From positions 1 through 64,000 of the forward strand of contig NZ_BANU01000008.1 of assembly GCF_000333035.1 (NCBI RefSeq): a DNA stretch of 64,000 nucleotides, written 5' to 3'. The notes below the pieces were generated by a model. It saw only the letters and a list, made by a program, of their open reading frames with translations. It was not told the origin of the DNA and made no database searches. The position numbers and the translations under genes are program-made. Within the stretch, counting starts at the first letter, position 1, and each line of letters starts with the position of its first letter. Shown here in pieces: positions 9,418 to 18,052 of the stretch. The stretch comes from Gordonia sihwensis NBRC 108236 (lineage in GTDB: Bacteria; Actinomycetota; Actinomycetes; Mycobacteriales; Mycobacteriaceae).

Positions 9418-10248
9418 ATGAATGTGGGACTCGCAGCCGCCTTCGTCGGCGGCGCGCTCAGTCTGCTGAGCCCGTGCAGTGCTCTGCTCCTGCCCGCCTT
9501 CTTCGCATCGACCGCCGGTTCCGGGCCGCGGCTGGTGATCCATTCGCTGGTCTTCTACCTCGGCCTCGTCGCGACGTTGGTACCCGTCGGGATCGGCGTC
9601 GGTGCGCTGGGTCGGTTGTTCGCCGAGCATCGTTCGGCGGTGGTCGCCCTCACCTCCGCGGTGCTCGTGGCGTTCGGCCTGCTGGCGATGTTCGGCCGGG
9701 GGTTCGACATCGCCGGCCGGGTGCCCGGAATCGAGGGATTGCGGGGTGCCGCGCAACGCCGGACGGGCCTGGTCCGCAGCCTGCTTCTCGGTGCGGCCTC
9801 CGGCGCCGCCGGGTTCTGCACCGGCCCGATCCTCGGCGCCGTCCTCACGCTGGCCGCGGCTCAGGGGGCGATCGCGGGTGCCGGCGTCCTGTTGGCGGTC
9901 TACGGAGCCGGCATCGTCGCGCCGATGTTCGCGATCGCTCTCGTGTGGCACCGGTTCGGCGAACGCGGCCGCGCGCTGCTGCGCGGTCGCGAGTTCACCT
10001 TCCTGGGCCGGTCGTGGCACAGCACTTCGGTGTTCACCGGCCTGCTGCTCATCGCGGCGGGCTGCGCGTACTGGATCACCGACGGCTTCGTCGGGCTGGC
10101 CGATCCCGAGGCCGGGTCCGGCGTCGCCGACCGGCTCCAGACCGCCGCCGAGGCACTCGCCCGCCCGGACGTCGACATCGCGCTCATCATCGCCGTCGTG
10201 ACGTCGGTCGTGGTGTGGTGGTGGCGGGGGCAGCGGCAACCCGACTGA
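9418..10248 (+). CDS. CcdA/DsbD-like membrane thiol reductant transporter
   Basis: The 276-residue polytopic protein has the CcdA arrangement: helix 1 carries SLLSPC (Cys20) and a later helix carries GFCTGP (Cys134), the two cysteines that shuttle electrons across the membrane from thioredoxin to extracytoplasmic partners. Six or more hydrophobic segments are visible, ending with one near residues 254-268. It follows the DsbA-like gene by 15 bp on the same strand. CcdA proteins also serve cytochrome c maturation, but no ccs genes are nearby, so the adjacent DsbA-like protein is the likelier client. Confidence 0.87.
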   Translation: MNVGLAAAFVGGALSLLSPCSALLLPAFFASTAGSGPRLVIHSLVFYLGLVATLVPVGIGVGALGRLFAEHRSAVVALTSAVLVAFGLLAMFGRGFDIAGRVPGIEGLRGAAQRRTGLVRSLLLGAASGAAGFCTGPILGAVLTLAAAQGAIAGAGVLLAVYGAGIVAPMFAIALVWHRFGERGRALLRGREFTFLGRSWHSTSVFTGLLLIAAGCAYWITDGFVGLADPEAGSGVADRLQTAAEALARPDVDIALIIAVVTSVVVWWWRGQRQPD

Positions 10249-10272
10249 ACCGCATGCACGTCGCGGCCGCGG

Positions 10273-10848
10273 TCAGACGTTGCCGCGGGCGATCACCGTC
10301 ACCGCCGAATCCAATTGGTCGAACAGGTCGTCATAGGTGATGACGCCCATCCCCGCCTCCAGCAGAGCACCGGAGAAGGTGAACATGAGTGTTCGCAAGA
10401 CCGCCGGGTCCACATCCTCGCCCAGGGCGCGCGTGAACAGTCCGTACCAGTGGGTGCCGATCTCGACGCGGATCCGCGCCACGTCCGGATCGACGGCGAG
10501 CAGACTCTTGGTGGCCGCCTCGGCGACCGTGGGCGACGCTCCGACCACGTCGGCGATGTACCGGACGGTCTGGTGCAGGCGGTCGGCGGCCTCGCCCGAC
10601 AGCTCCGGCTCCGGGGCCTGCGCCACCTGCCGCCAGAACAGGGACGCGAACAGGTGGTCCTTCGACGAGAAGTAGGTGTACGCGGTCGCCGGCGAGACAT
10701 TCGCTCCGGCGGCGATGAGCCGAAGCGTCAGATCCTCGTAGGCCGACTCCTCGAGCAGCGACAGGCCCGCGTCGAGAAGCCTTCCCACCGTCTCCAGTTG
10801 TCGCGCGTTGAGACCGCGGCGAGGAAGGGTGGAACCGAGACTGTGCAT
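10273..10848 (-). CDS. TetR-family transcriptional regulator
   Basis: This 191-residue regulator has a TetR_N helix-turn-helix at residues about 15-62 (RLIAAGANVSPATAYTYFSSKDHLF). The C-terminal ligand domain is not diagnostic. It is convergent with the CcdA gene (24 bp apart) and lies downstream of the initiator tRNAs on the same strand, separated by a strong hairpin. No target can be inferred from the immediate context. Confidence 0.88.
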   Translation of the reverse strand: MHSLGSTLPRRGLNARQLETVGRLLDAGLSLLEESAYEDLTLRLIAAGANVSPATAYTYFSSKDHLFASLFWRQVAQAPEPELSGEAADRLHQTVRYIADVVGASPTVAEAATKSLLAVDPDVARIRVEIGTHWYGLFTRALGEDVDPAVLRTLMFTFSGALLEAGMGVITYDDLFDQLDSAVTVIARGNV

Positions 10849-10875
10849 GCGTCCAGCCTAATGCCGCGTGAAATG

Positions 10876-10912
10876 CGAGGAGACCCGCGCCTTCACGGCG
10901 CGGGTCTCCTCG
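10876..10912 (-). terminator. Terminator hairpin downstream of the second tRNA-fMet
   Basis: A perfect 16-bp stem with a 5-base loop lies six bases beyond the tRNA 3' end. Its core AGACCCGC is shared with the hairpin behind the other tRNA copy. Confidence 0.75.
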
Positions 10913-10917
10913 GTTCG

Positions 10918-10992
<75 letters not shown>

Positions 10993-11172
10993 TCGGTAAG
11001 ATTCGACTTCCAGGACGATGATGCTGAATCCTGGCCGTCGAACTCGTACTCGTCCACTGTACCCGATCCCCGAGACCGCCTCGACCACCCGCCCCCGCGG
11101 CGGAGTCGAGTCGCGGGTTGAAGGGGGCTGAAGGGTTGAAGCCCGACTACCCTGGCCGCACCCGGGATGCAA

Positions 11173-11203
11173 GAAGACCCGCACCGTGACGGTGCGGGTC
11201 TTC
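11173..11203 (-). terminator. Terminator hairpin downstream of the first tRNA-fMet
   Basis: A perfect 14-bp stem, GAAGACCCGCACCG and its complement, closes a TGA loop seven bases past the tRNA end. Confidence 0.75.
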
Positions 11204-11207
11204 CTTC

Positions 11208-11284
<77 letters not shown>

Positions 11285-11370
11285 TTGCATCGACTACGTT
11301 ACACACGCCGCGTCAGCGAAGGCAAATCGATGAAATCCCAAGGTGATCCACGCCACCGGCAGGGCTCGGC

Positions 11371-12618
11371 TCAGCGCGGATGCACGCCCATCAGCGCCGC
11401 CAGCTGGGTGGCGAGCGGGTTGAGATTGAGCTTGTCGGGGTCCTTCTTGGCGTTGCCGTCCCACGGCTGCGCGATGTTCGGATTCGCCAGCGGTGCCCGC
11501 GCGGCGCCACGCACGGAGGTCGGATTTCCGGCGGGCACGGTGCACCCGACCTCGGTGTTGAACGGGAAGTCGTCGTAGTTGGTGTCGAAGTCGGGCTTCT
11601 CACGCTTGATCCGCGCGATCATCGCCTGCGTCGACTCGTAGCCGCGAGTACAGCTCGGCGGATTGCCGGTCTCCAGGACGATGCCGAAACGGATCGATCC
11701 GTCGGGCGACGAGGTGGCGTGACTGCTGGCCGACAGGCTCGACAGCATCGCGAAGGTCATGCCGGTGACGTAGGACGCCGGCGCGATCTCGTGGACCGTG
11801 CCGCCGAGCTGCCCGATCAGCTTGGTGGTGTCGGCCCCGTTCTCGTCGAGGAACTCCGACAGCGCAGAGGCCGCACGGGGCCCGTCGGTCAGAATGCGCC
11901 GCACAGCCGGATCGGACGAGACCAGCTGCGCCGACACCTTGTCGAGTCCGCGCGACCATTCGAGGATCTCGTCGGACTGCTCGTCCTGAGTCTTGAGCAC
12001 GACGTTCGAGTTCTTGATGAGGCCGATCGTGTCGTCGAGACTCTTGAGTCCGTCCTTCGACAGGGTGTCCAGCGAATCGACCAGTCGCGACAGATCCTCC
12101 CCCTTGCCGTTGAACGCCCTGCCGAGTTCGCGAACGACGGATTGGAGCGAATCGACCGGAATCGTCTTGGTGAGGTCGATGGCCGACGAGACGACGTCCT
12201 GCACCGCCGGAGGCAGTTCGACCTCAGAGATCTCCGAGCCGTCGCGCAGATACGGACCGGCGCCCGACGGCGGCTGGAGGTCGAGGAACTGCTCCCCGAT
12301 CGCGGACCGGTTGGCGACCACCGCCACCGACGACGCCGGAATCGACGACCGGCCGGAATCGAGGGTCAGTTCCACATCGACGCCACCGGGGACGATGCGC
12401 ATATCGCTGACGCGACCGGCGGGGACCCCGCGATATGTCACCTCGGCTTCGGGGAAGATGCCACCGCTGTCGGGCATGTGCACCACCACGCGATAGCCGC
12501 TGAGTCCGAGCGCCTGGTCCATTCGCGCGAACCGGATGCCCGCGAAGATCGACGCACCGACACCCAGCAGAATCACGACGACCAGCTGCAGTTTCACCAG
12601 ACGGCTCAGGGGTGGCAT
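11371..12618 (-). CDS. Orphan Mce (MlaD-domain) family cell-envelope protein
   Basis: The 415-residue protein has an N-terminal membrane anchor (residues 8-28) followed directly by an MlaD/Mce domain (GYRVVVHMPDSGGIFPEAEV, then TYRGVPAGRV). A long helical region ends at about residue 290, and the remainder is Cys-containing and Pro-rich. Mce proteins form periplasm-spanning lipid importers of the Mce1/Mce4 type. The ATG with GGAAGG seven bases upstream is preferred over a TTG 34 codons earlier that lacks support. No yrbE permease or other mce genes are adjacent, which is unusual. The central helix resembles MceE/F-type subunits. Confidence 0.85.
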   Translation of the reverse strand: MPPLSRLVKLQLVVVILLGVGASIFAGIRFARMDQALGLSGYRVVVHMPDSGGIFPEAEVTYRGVPAGRVSDMRIVPGGVDVELTLDSGRSSIPASSVAVVANRSAIGEQFLDLQPPSGAGPYLRDGSEISEVELPPAVQDVVSSAIDLTKTIPVDSLQSVVRELGRAFNGKGEDLSRLVDSLDTLSKDGLKSLDDTIGLIKNSNVVLKTQDEQSDEILEWSRGLDKVSAQLVSSDPAVRRILTDGPRAASALSEFLDENGADTTKLIGQLGGTVHEIAPASYVTGMTFAMLSSLSASSHATSSPDGSIRFGIVLETGNPPSCTRGYESTQAMIARIKREKPDFDTNYDDFPFNTEVGCTVPAGNPTSVRGAARAPLANPNIAQPWDGNAKKDPDKLNLNPLATQLAALMGVHPR

Positions 12619-12833
12619 TCGCGACCTTCCTACACGACTGACGGAATCCCGACGATCCGACCTGCCGAGCGTAAGTCGGTTGCACCTGCAACGACGACTC
12701 CTGGACACCGTATGTGACAAACGAGCTAGCCAGATTCTTCATGTGATATTTGTCACCTCCTGAGCTATGGTGAGGGTAGATAGAGGGTGCTCTACCAGGG
12801 CATTCATCATCAGACGAGCTAGGAGGATCAGTC

Positions 12834-13124
12834 ATGGCGAATCACTCGATCAGAAGGAGCGGCCACGGCAACCACTGGATGGGCCTGGTGGCCTTCGTCC
12901 TGTTGATGGTCGGCGGCGCCTTCTCAGCACTGTGGGTCATCACCTTGGCCGACCTCCCCGACAACAAGCCCACCAACATCACCTACGGAGTGCTCGCACT
13001 CGGCTGCCTGATCTTCTCCGCGATGATCTTCACCTTCCTCGTCAGGCGGCTGCATCACTCGCCGGTGATGCCCGACAACACACCCGACGAGATCGCCCGC
13101 TATCTGGCCAAAGTGCGTCCCTGA
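12834..13124 (+). CDS. Small membrane protein, two predicted helices
   Basis: The 96-residue protein has two hydrophobic helices (about 16-37 and 50-70) and a His-rich N-terminus (HSIRR, GHGNHW). I do not recognise a family. A clear AGGAGG at 12821-12826 supports the ATG. It is divergent from the mce gene across a 215-bp gap in which I identified no definite promoter. A strong bidirectional hairpin follows. Confidence 0.8.
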   Translation: MANHSIRRSGHGNHWMGLVAFVLLMVGGAFSALWVITLADLPDNKPTNITYGVLALGCLIFSAMIFTFLVRRLHHSPVMPDNTPDEIARYLAKVRP

Positions 13125-13149
13125 TCCTGGGCGCGGGGCCCTGCCGAGC

Positions 13150-13189
13150 AGAATGCCGGCCGATCGGATTCCCGATCGGCCGGCATTCT
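13150..13189. terminator. Bidirectional terminator between the small membrane gene and the UPF0182 gene
   Basis: A perfect 18-bp stem (AGAATGCCGGCCGATCGG and its complement) closes an ATTC loop, ending in TTCTT on the plus strand. It lies between two convergent stop codons. Confidence 0.82.
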
Positions 13190-13205
13190 TGCGAATATGC
13201 GCGGC

Positions 13206-16193
13206 TCAGTTGCCGAGGGCCTCGTACTGATTGACGGCCTTGTTGAGCCGGTCGAGGGCGTCGCCGTAGGCCTTGAAGTCGCCGCTCGACTGCGCCTTGC
13301 GCATCTCCTCGAGTGCCTCGCCGAGCTCCTTCACCACCGCGTCGCGCGCGGCGTCGTCGCCGCTACTCGACGGCTGCTGGGTGTTCGGCGCGGGCTTCTG
13401 CGGCGCAGGCGTGCTCGACCCTCCCTCGATCTCCGGCTCCGTCGCCGCACTCGGATCGATGCCGACCTGGCGGAGTGCCTCGGCCACGGTCGGCGCATAG
13501 CCGGCGTTCGCCTTCTCCTTGCCCGCCGCCGCGTTGTAGTACGTGAGCACGCGGTAGAGCTTCGGGATCGCCGAGTCCCCGGTCTTGGCCTGGTTGTACA
13601 TCGGCTGCACGTAGAGGATTCCGTTGTCGCCGACAGGCAGTGCGAGCAGGTTTCCGTAGGTCACCAGGCTGGAGTTCTCCACGAGCTGACGGTCACGGGT
13701 GCTCGACGGGCTGTTCTTCATCGCCTCGGTCGCCTGCTGCGGACCCACCGACTGGGTCGTGGTCGGCAACGTCTTGACCGTGATCTTGCCGTATCCGTCC
13801 GGGTCGGATGCCGCCGTCATGTACGCCGCGAGGTTCGGCCGCGCGAGCGCGGTCATCACCGATGTCAGCTGGAACTGCGAGAGCGCCTCGTTGCCCGGCG
13901 CCGACGCGGTGAAGTAGTACGGCGGCTGCGGAGCGGTGCTCTTGTCGACGGTCGGGTCCGCGGGAACGGTCCAGAAGTTGCTCGACTTGAAGAACGTGGT
14001 GCCGTCGTTGACGTGGTACTTCGTGAGCAGCTCGCGCTGCAGCTTGAAGATGTCCTCCGGGTAACGCAGGTGGGCGCGCAGGTCGGGCCGCTTGTCGAGT
14101 TCCGACTTGGGCTTGACCGTGCCGGGGAACGCCTTCATCCATGTCTTGAGCACCGGATCGGTGTCATCGGACTGGTACAGCTCGACCTTGCCGGTGTAGG
14201 CGTCGACGGTTGCCTTCACCGAGTTGCGCACATACGAGACCTCGCGGTCGGGCTGAGCGCGCCCGGTCGGCCCGGCGTCGGACTGACGGGAGTCGGCCGT
14301 CGCCGCCTGCAAGGCCATGCGCTGCGCGTAGGGATAGTTGTCGAGGGTCGTGTAGCCGTCGACGATCCACTTGATCGAGCCGTCGGCCATGACCGCAGGG
14401 TAGGTCTTGGAGTCGGTGGTCAGCCACGGCGCCACCTTCTTGACCCGGTCGCGCGGATCGCGGTCGTACAGGATCCGCGACTGGTCGCCGACCGCGCTGG
14501 ACAGGATGAAGTTGCGCTCGCCGTACTTGAGCGCGTACAGCAGACGCGTACCCCAGTTGCTGAGGGGAACGCCGGAATCGGCGCGGTAGCGGTAGTTCTC
14601 GTTGTCCCCGTCGTACTCGCGGCCCTCGTCCGAGCCGCCCGTACCCACGATGGCGTAGTCGGGGTTCACCTTCGCGATCATCTCGCCGAAGTAGATGCGC
14701 GGCTCACGAACTTTGATCGGTGCGGTCGCCTTGTACTCGGGTGTATTCACCGTGTTGACGTCGGAGACCAGGAACACCGGGAGTCCGCCGGAGTCGGAAT
14801 TGGTGTCGCCGTTGGGTGCCTCGTCGACCTTGTTGGCCTGCGCGGCGATGAACCCGTTGCCGTGAGTGAACACGGTGTGCTTGTTGAGCCAGTTGTTCTG
14901 GTTGCCGCTCAGGCGCGACGGATCGAGTTCGCGCGCGGCGACGATGAAGTCGCGCTGCTGGGTCTCGCCGTCCTGGGTGACCGGGTAGCGGTCCACCGCC
15001 AACTGCGAGGGGAAGCCGTAGACGTTCTTGAGCGCCTGCCGCTGCGAGAACGCGGTCGACATCACCGCCGGGTCGAGGATGCGGATGTTCGAGAGCGTCG
15101 CCGCGTCGGAGTTGACGGTGGCCGGATTCGCCGGACTGCGCGCCCAGTCGTTGTCGTAGACGACGTCCTTGCCGTTGCGGATCCGGTAGGCCTCGGTGGT
15201 CGCCGCGATGTTGCGTTCGATGTACTCGGCTTCCTTCGTGTCGGCGCTGGGCTTGACGGCGAACTGTTCCATCGCCGCCGGCCACGCGACGCCGATCACC
15301 AGCGCCGAGAGCAGCATCAGCACCGCGGCCAGCGCCGGGATGCGCAGGTCGCGCAGGGCGATCGCGGCGAAGAATGCGATGGCGCAGACGATCGCGATCG
15401 CCATCAGGATCAGCTTCGACGGCAGCACGTAGTTGATGTCGGTGTAGGTGGCGCCGGTGAAGATGTCGCCGCGCCGGTCACTGCTGAGCAGGTCGTATCG
15501 GTCGAACCAGTAACCGATGGCCTTCGCGATCATGAACAGTCCGGCGATCACGGCCAACTGGATGCGTGCCGCCCGCGTCAACGATCCGCGACGTCCGCCG
15601 CCGCCGAGCCGCAGTCCGCCGAAGACGTAGTGCGTGATCAGGTTCCCGATGAACGCGATGACGAGCGAGATGAAGATGATGTCGAGCATCATCCGGAAGA
15701 ACGGCAGCGAGAACGAGTAGAACCCGATGTCGAGGCCGAACTGAGGATCCTTGATCCCGAAGGGTTCGCGATTGATGAACATCTGAACCGTGGCCCAGGA
15801 GCCCTGGGCGATGAGACCCGCCACGATGCCGATGAACACCGACGGCACCAGAACCGACAGCTTGGGCCGCATGCCCACCGCCGTCCGGTAGCGCGCCAGC
15901 GGGTCGGTGGGGCTCGCCAGCATCACGAAGTCCGGACGTGCACGGTAGGCCGCGAAGATGCCGCCGAAGACGATCGCCGAGACCACGACCGCGACCACCA
16001 GGAAGGTCACCAGACGCGTCGTGAGCATGGTGGACATCACCTCGGAGTACCCGAGGTCGGAGTACCAGAGCCAGTCGGTGATCAGTGAGACCACTCGCGG
16101 ACCCACCAACAGCAGGATCAGCAGTCCGACACCGATCCCGATCAGGATCTTCGCCCTCCGGGACAACGTCGGCCGTCCGCCCGATCCGGTCAT
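13206..16193 (-). CDS. UPF0182 family large membrane protein (Rv3193c-like)
   Basis: The 995-residue protein has about seven N-terminal transmembrane helices (residues roughly 15-315, starting KILIGIGVGLLILLLV) and a large extracytoplasmic region of about 560 residues. A final segment is Pro/Ser/Gln-rich followed by a short helical tail (EALEEMRKAQ). This is the architecture of UPF0182 (PF03699), found across mycobacteria. Its function is not established. The start chosen is the ATG before TGSGGRP, matching family length; a GTG two codons earlier is equally possible. It is divergent from the PPA1309-type gene. Confidence 0.93.
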   Translation of the reverse strand: MTGSGGRPTLSRRAKILIGIGVGLLILLLVGPRVVSLITDWLWYSDLGYSEVMSTMLTTRLVTFLVVAVVVSAIVFGGIFAAYRARPDFVMLASPTDPLARYRTAVGMRPKLSVLVPSVFIGIVAGLIAQGSWATVQMFINREPFGIKDPQFGLDIGFYSFSLPFFRMMLDIIFISLVIAFIGNLITHYVFGGLRLGGGGRRGSLTRAARIQLAVIAGLFMIAKAIGYWFDRYDLLSSDRRGDIFTGATYTDINYVLPSKLILMAIAIVCAIAFFAAIALRDLRIPALAAVLMLLSALVIGVAWPAAMEQFAVKPSADTKEAEYIERNIAATTEAYRIRNGKDVVYDNDWARSPANPATVNSDAATLSNIRILDPAVMSTAFSQRQALKNVYGFPSQLAVDRYPVTQDGETQQRDFIVAARELDPSRLSGNQNNWLNKHTVFTHGNGFIAAQANKVDEAPNGDTNSDSGGLPVFLVSDVNTVNTPEYKATAPIKVREPRIYFGEMIAKVNPDYAIVGTGGSDEGREYDGDNENYRYRADSGVPLSNWGTRLLYALKYGERNFILSSAVGDQSRILYDRDPRDRVKKVAPWLTTDSKTYPAVMADGSIKWIVDGYTTLDNYPYAQRMALQAATADSRQSDAGPTGRAQPDREVSYVRNSVKATVDAYTGKVELYQSDDTDPVLKTWMKAFPGTVKPKSELDKRPDLRAHLRYPEDIFKLQRELLTKYHVNDGTTFFKSSNFWTVPADPTVDKSTAPQPPYYFTASAPGNEALSQFQLTSVMTALARPNLAAYMTAASDPDGYGKITVKTLPTTTQSVGPQQATEAMKNSPSSTRDRQLVENSSLVTYGNLLALPVGDNGILYVQPMYNQAKTGDSAIPKLYRVLTYYNAAAGKEKANAGYAPTVAEALRQVGIDPSAATEPEIEGGSSTPAPQKPAPNTQQPSSSGDDAARDAVVKELGEALEEMRKAQSSGDFKAYGDALDRLNKAVNQYEALGN

Positions 16194-16324
16194 GCTCACC
16201 ACTTGTATAAGCTCCCTGATTCGTCTCTGCTCGCGCGCGTGCGACAGCAATGCCGACCAGCTTACCGATTCGCCCGAGTCGGCTCCGTTCTCCGCCGCAA
16301 CCGTCCAGGCTGCACAATGGGCGC

Positions 16325-16891
16325 GTGACGTCTTCCGATGATTCCGCAGGCGCCGGCTTCTCCCAAGCCGATCTCGGCAATGCCCTCGCCCAGTGCCTCG
16401 CCTACGCCTCCGACTTGCCCTGGGGCTCGGCGCCGACACTGTTCGCCCTGGTACCGACCGCGGTGCTCGCGTCCCAGGCGCCGGGCCTCGTCGATCCCGG
16501 CGACGACTCCGCTCTGAGCCCGGTGGTGCAGGAGACCAGCACCGCCGACCTCGAAGAGCTGCTGACCACCGTCGCGTGGCCGGAGCAAGTGGTGGGCTCG
16601 GCGGTCGTCACCGAGATCACCCTGCTGCCGCCCGACGCCGAGGCCGATCTCGACGCGGCGCTGGAACCGCTGCTGGCCGATCCCGACGCCGCCGACGAGG
16701 CGGCGCGGCGAGCCGCTCACAGCCATCCCGAGCGGAAGACGGCACGGCTCGCGGCGGGGGTGCTCCGCACCGGGCAGCGGGTGGCGCTGCTCGCGCTCCG
16801 AGAGGGCGAGCAGCAGTCGGGGGATCTGCAGACTCACCCGGACATCGCACCGAATCTGCTCGACGCTCTCGCCGAGACTCTGCACGGCTGA
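16325..16891 (+). CDS. PPA1309-family conserved hypothetical protein
   Basis: The 188-residue soluble acidic protein shows the family features PWGSAPTLFALVPT near the N-terminus, WPEQVVGSAVV in the middle and RLAAGVLRTGQR toward the C-terminus. Members sit next to UPF0182 and PDZ/Lon genes in many mycolic-acid actinobacteria, as here. No catalytic motif is seen and the role is unknown. The GTG start is chosen because the preceding in-frame codons overlap the upstream region of the divergent gene and are not conserved-looking. Confidence 0.82.
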   Translation: MTSSDDSAGAGFSQADLGNALAQCLAYASDLPWGSAPTLFALVPTAVLASQAPGLVDPGDDSALSPVVQETSTADLEELLTTVAWPEQVVGSAVVTEITLLPPDAEADLDAALEPLLADPDAADEAARRAAHSHPERKTARLAAGVLRTGQRVALLALREGEQQSGDLQTHPDIAPNLLDALAETLHG

Positions 16892-16910
16892 CCGATTCAG
16901 CAGTGCCGAT

Positions 16911-17951
16911 TCAGCAGTGCGGGCGGGCCTCGTCGGTGCCGAGGGTGTCGAGCGCGTTCACCGCGTCGGTCAGCGTGTCGACCTTGACCAGTTCGATGCC
17001 GTCGGGCGCATCGGACTTCGCGGCATCGCAGTTGCCGGCCGGAACCAGGAACACCGTCGCTCCGGCGTCTCGGGCCGCCTTGATCTTGTGCGGGATGCCG
17101 CCGATGGTGCCGACCTTGCCGTTCGGGTCGATGGTGCCGGTGCCCGCGACGAACTGACCGTGTGACAGGTCGCCGGGCGTCAGGTGGTCGATCACCGAGA
17201 GGGTCAGCATCAGACCCGCCGACGGTCCGCCGATGTCTCCGACGTTGAACACGATGTTGATATTCGGGTCCGCTGCCATCATCTGCGGCGTCACCCCGAG
17301 GAAGGCCTTGGCGGGATCGTCCGGGCGGGCCCCGAGCTTGACTTGTTGGGTCAGTCGCTGCGGTCCGCGCTGGACCGTCAGTTCCACCTCGTCGCCGGGC
17401 TTGTGCCGGGCGAGGACGTCGGCGAGTGCCTTGGGCCCGTCGATCGCGACGCCGTCGAGGGTGAGGATGCGGTCGCGCGGAGCGAGCTTGCCGTCGGCCG
17501 GCCCCTTGCTCGCGACGGCGCCGACGCCGATCGCGACCGGCTTGTGCAGGTAGTTCAGCGAGGCCATCGTCGCGTTGGTCTCCGAGCCGCTCATCTGCTC
17601 GGTGTTCTGCTGCTGCACCTGTTCCACCGTTTGGTCGGGCGGGTAGTACAGCTCACGCGGCTGCAGTTCGTACGTACCCGAGGCCCACATTCCGAGCGCC
17701 TGGAACAGCGAGAGTCCGTCGCGGAGCGAGACCGTGGTGAGGTTGAGATTGCCCTTCGGGTCCGGGTCCACCGCTCCGGTCACTTCGACGACGGGCTTGC
17801 CCTCCACGTCGCCGAGCGTGTTGACCGTCGGGCCGGGCCCGAGCGCCACATACGGCACCCGAAGCGTCATGCCTGCGATGACGAACGCCAGGAGGACTAC
17901 CACGCCGACGGTGATCGTGGCGATACGGCGATGGGCGGGCTTGATGGTCAC
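16911..17951 (-). CDS. Membrane-anchored PDZ and Lon-type serine protease (YlbL family, Rv3194c-like)
   Basis: The 346-residue protein has one N-terminal helix (residues 9-30), a PDZ-like region (about 135-215) and a C-terminal Lon proteolytic domain with a Ser-Lys dyad: Ser244 in GGPSAGLMLT and Lys289 in GGIPHKIKAA. Members are extracytoplasmic proteases without an ATPase. It starts at GTG. It is convergent with the PPA1309 gene and divergent from the zinc metalloprotease gene, so two different proteases flank a 101-bp region that also contains a dispersed repeat. Confidence 0.92.
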   Translation of the reverse strand: MTIKPAHRRIATITVGVVVLLAFVIAGMTLRVPYVALGPGPTVNTLGDVEGKPVVEVTGAVDPDPKGNLNLTTVSLRDGLSLFQALGMWASGTYELQPRELYYPPDQTVEQVQQQNTEQMSGSETNATMASLNYLHKPVAIGVGAVASKGPADGKLAPRDRILTLDGVAIDGPKALADVLARHKPGDEVELTVQRGPQRLTQQVKLGARPDDPAKAFLGVTPQMMAADPNINIVFNVGDIGGPSAGLMLTLSVIDHLTPGDLSHGQFVAGTGTIDPNGKVGTIGGIPHKIKAARDAGATVFLVPAGNCDAAKSDAPDGIELVKVDTLTDAVNALDTLGTDEARPHC

Positions 17952-17992
17952 CCGGCCCAGGGTAATGCAGCCCGATTCCCGGAGCCCGCAGG

Positions 17993-18016
17993 TGACCGGG
18001 CGAGCGCAGCGACGGG
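17993..18016 (-). repeat. Dispersed 24-base repeat, intergenic copy
   Basis: Read on the minus strand, CCCGTCGCTGCGCTCGCCCGGTCA (24 bases in two parts: CCCGTCGCTGCG and CTCGCCCGGTCA) matches exactly a sequence inside adnA (30588-30611). It lies between the PDZ protease and metalloprotease start codons. Confidence 0.6.
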
Positions 18017-18052
18017 AGATGTGCCGAGCTTCGGCCCGGTACCGTTGAAGGT

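Noticed and set aside
13197-16088. Very long plus-strand open frame opposite the UPF0182 gene
   Set aside because: It is Arg/His/Val-rich with no domain and follows the GC-rich codon shadow of a well-supported membrane protein on the other strand.
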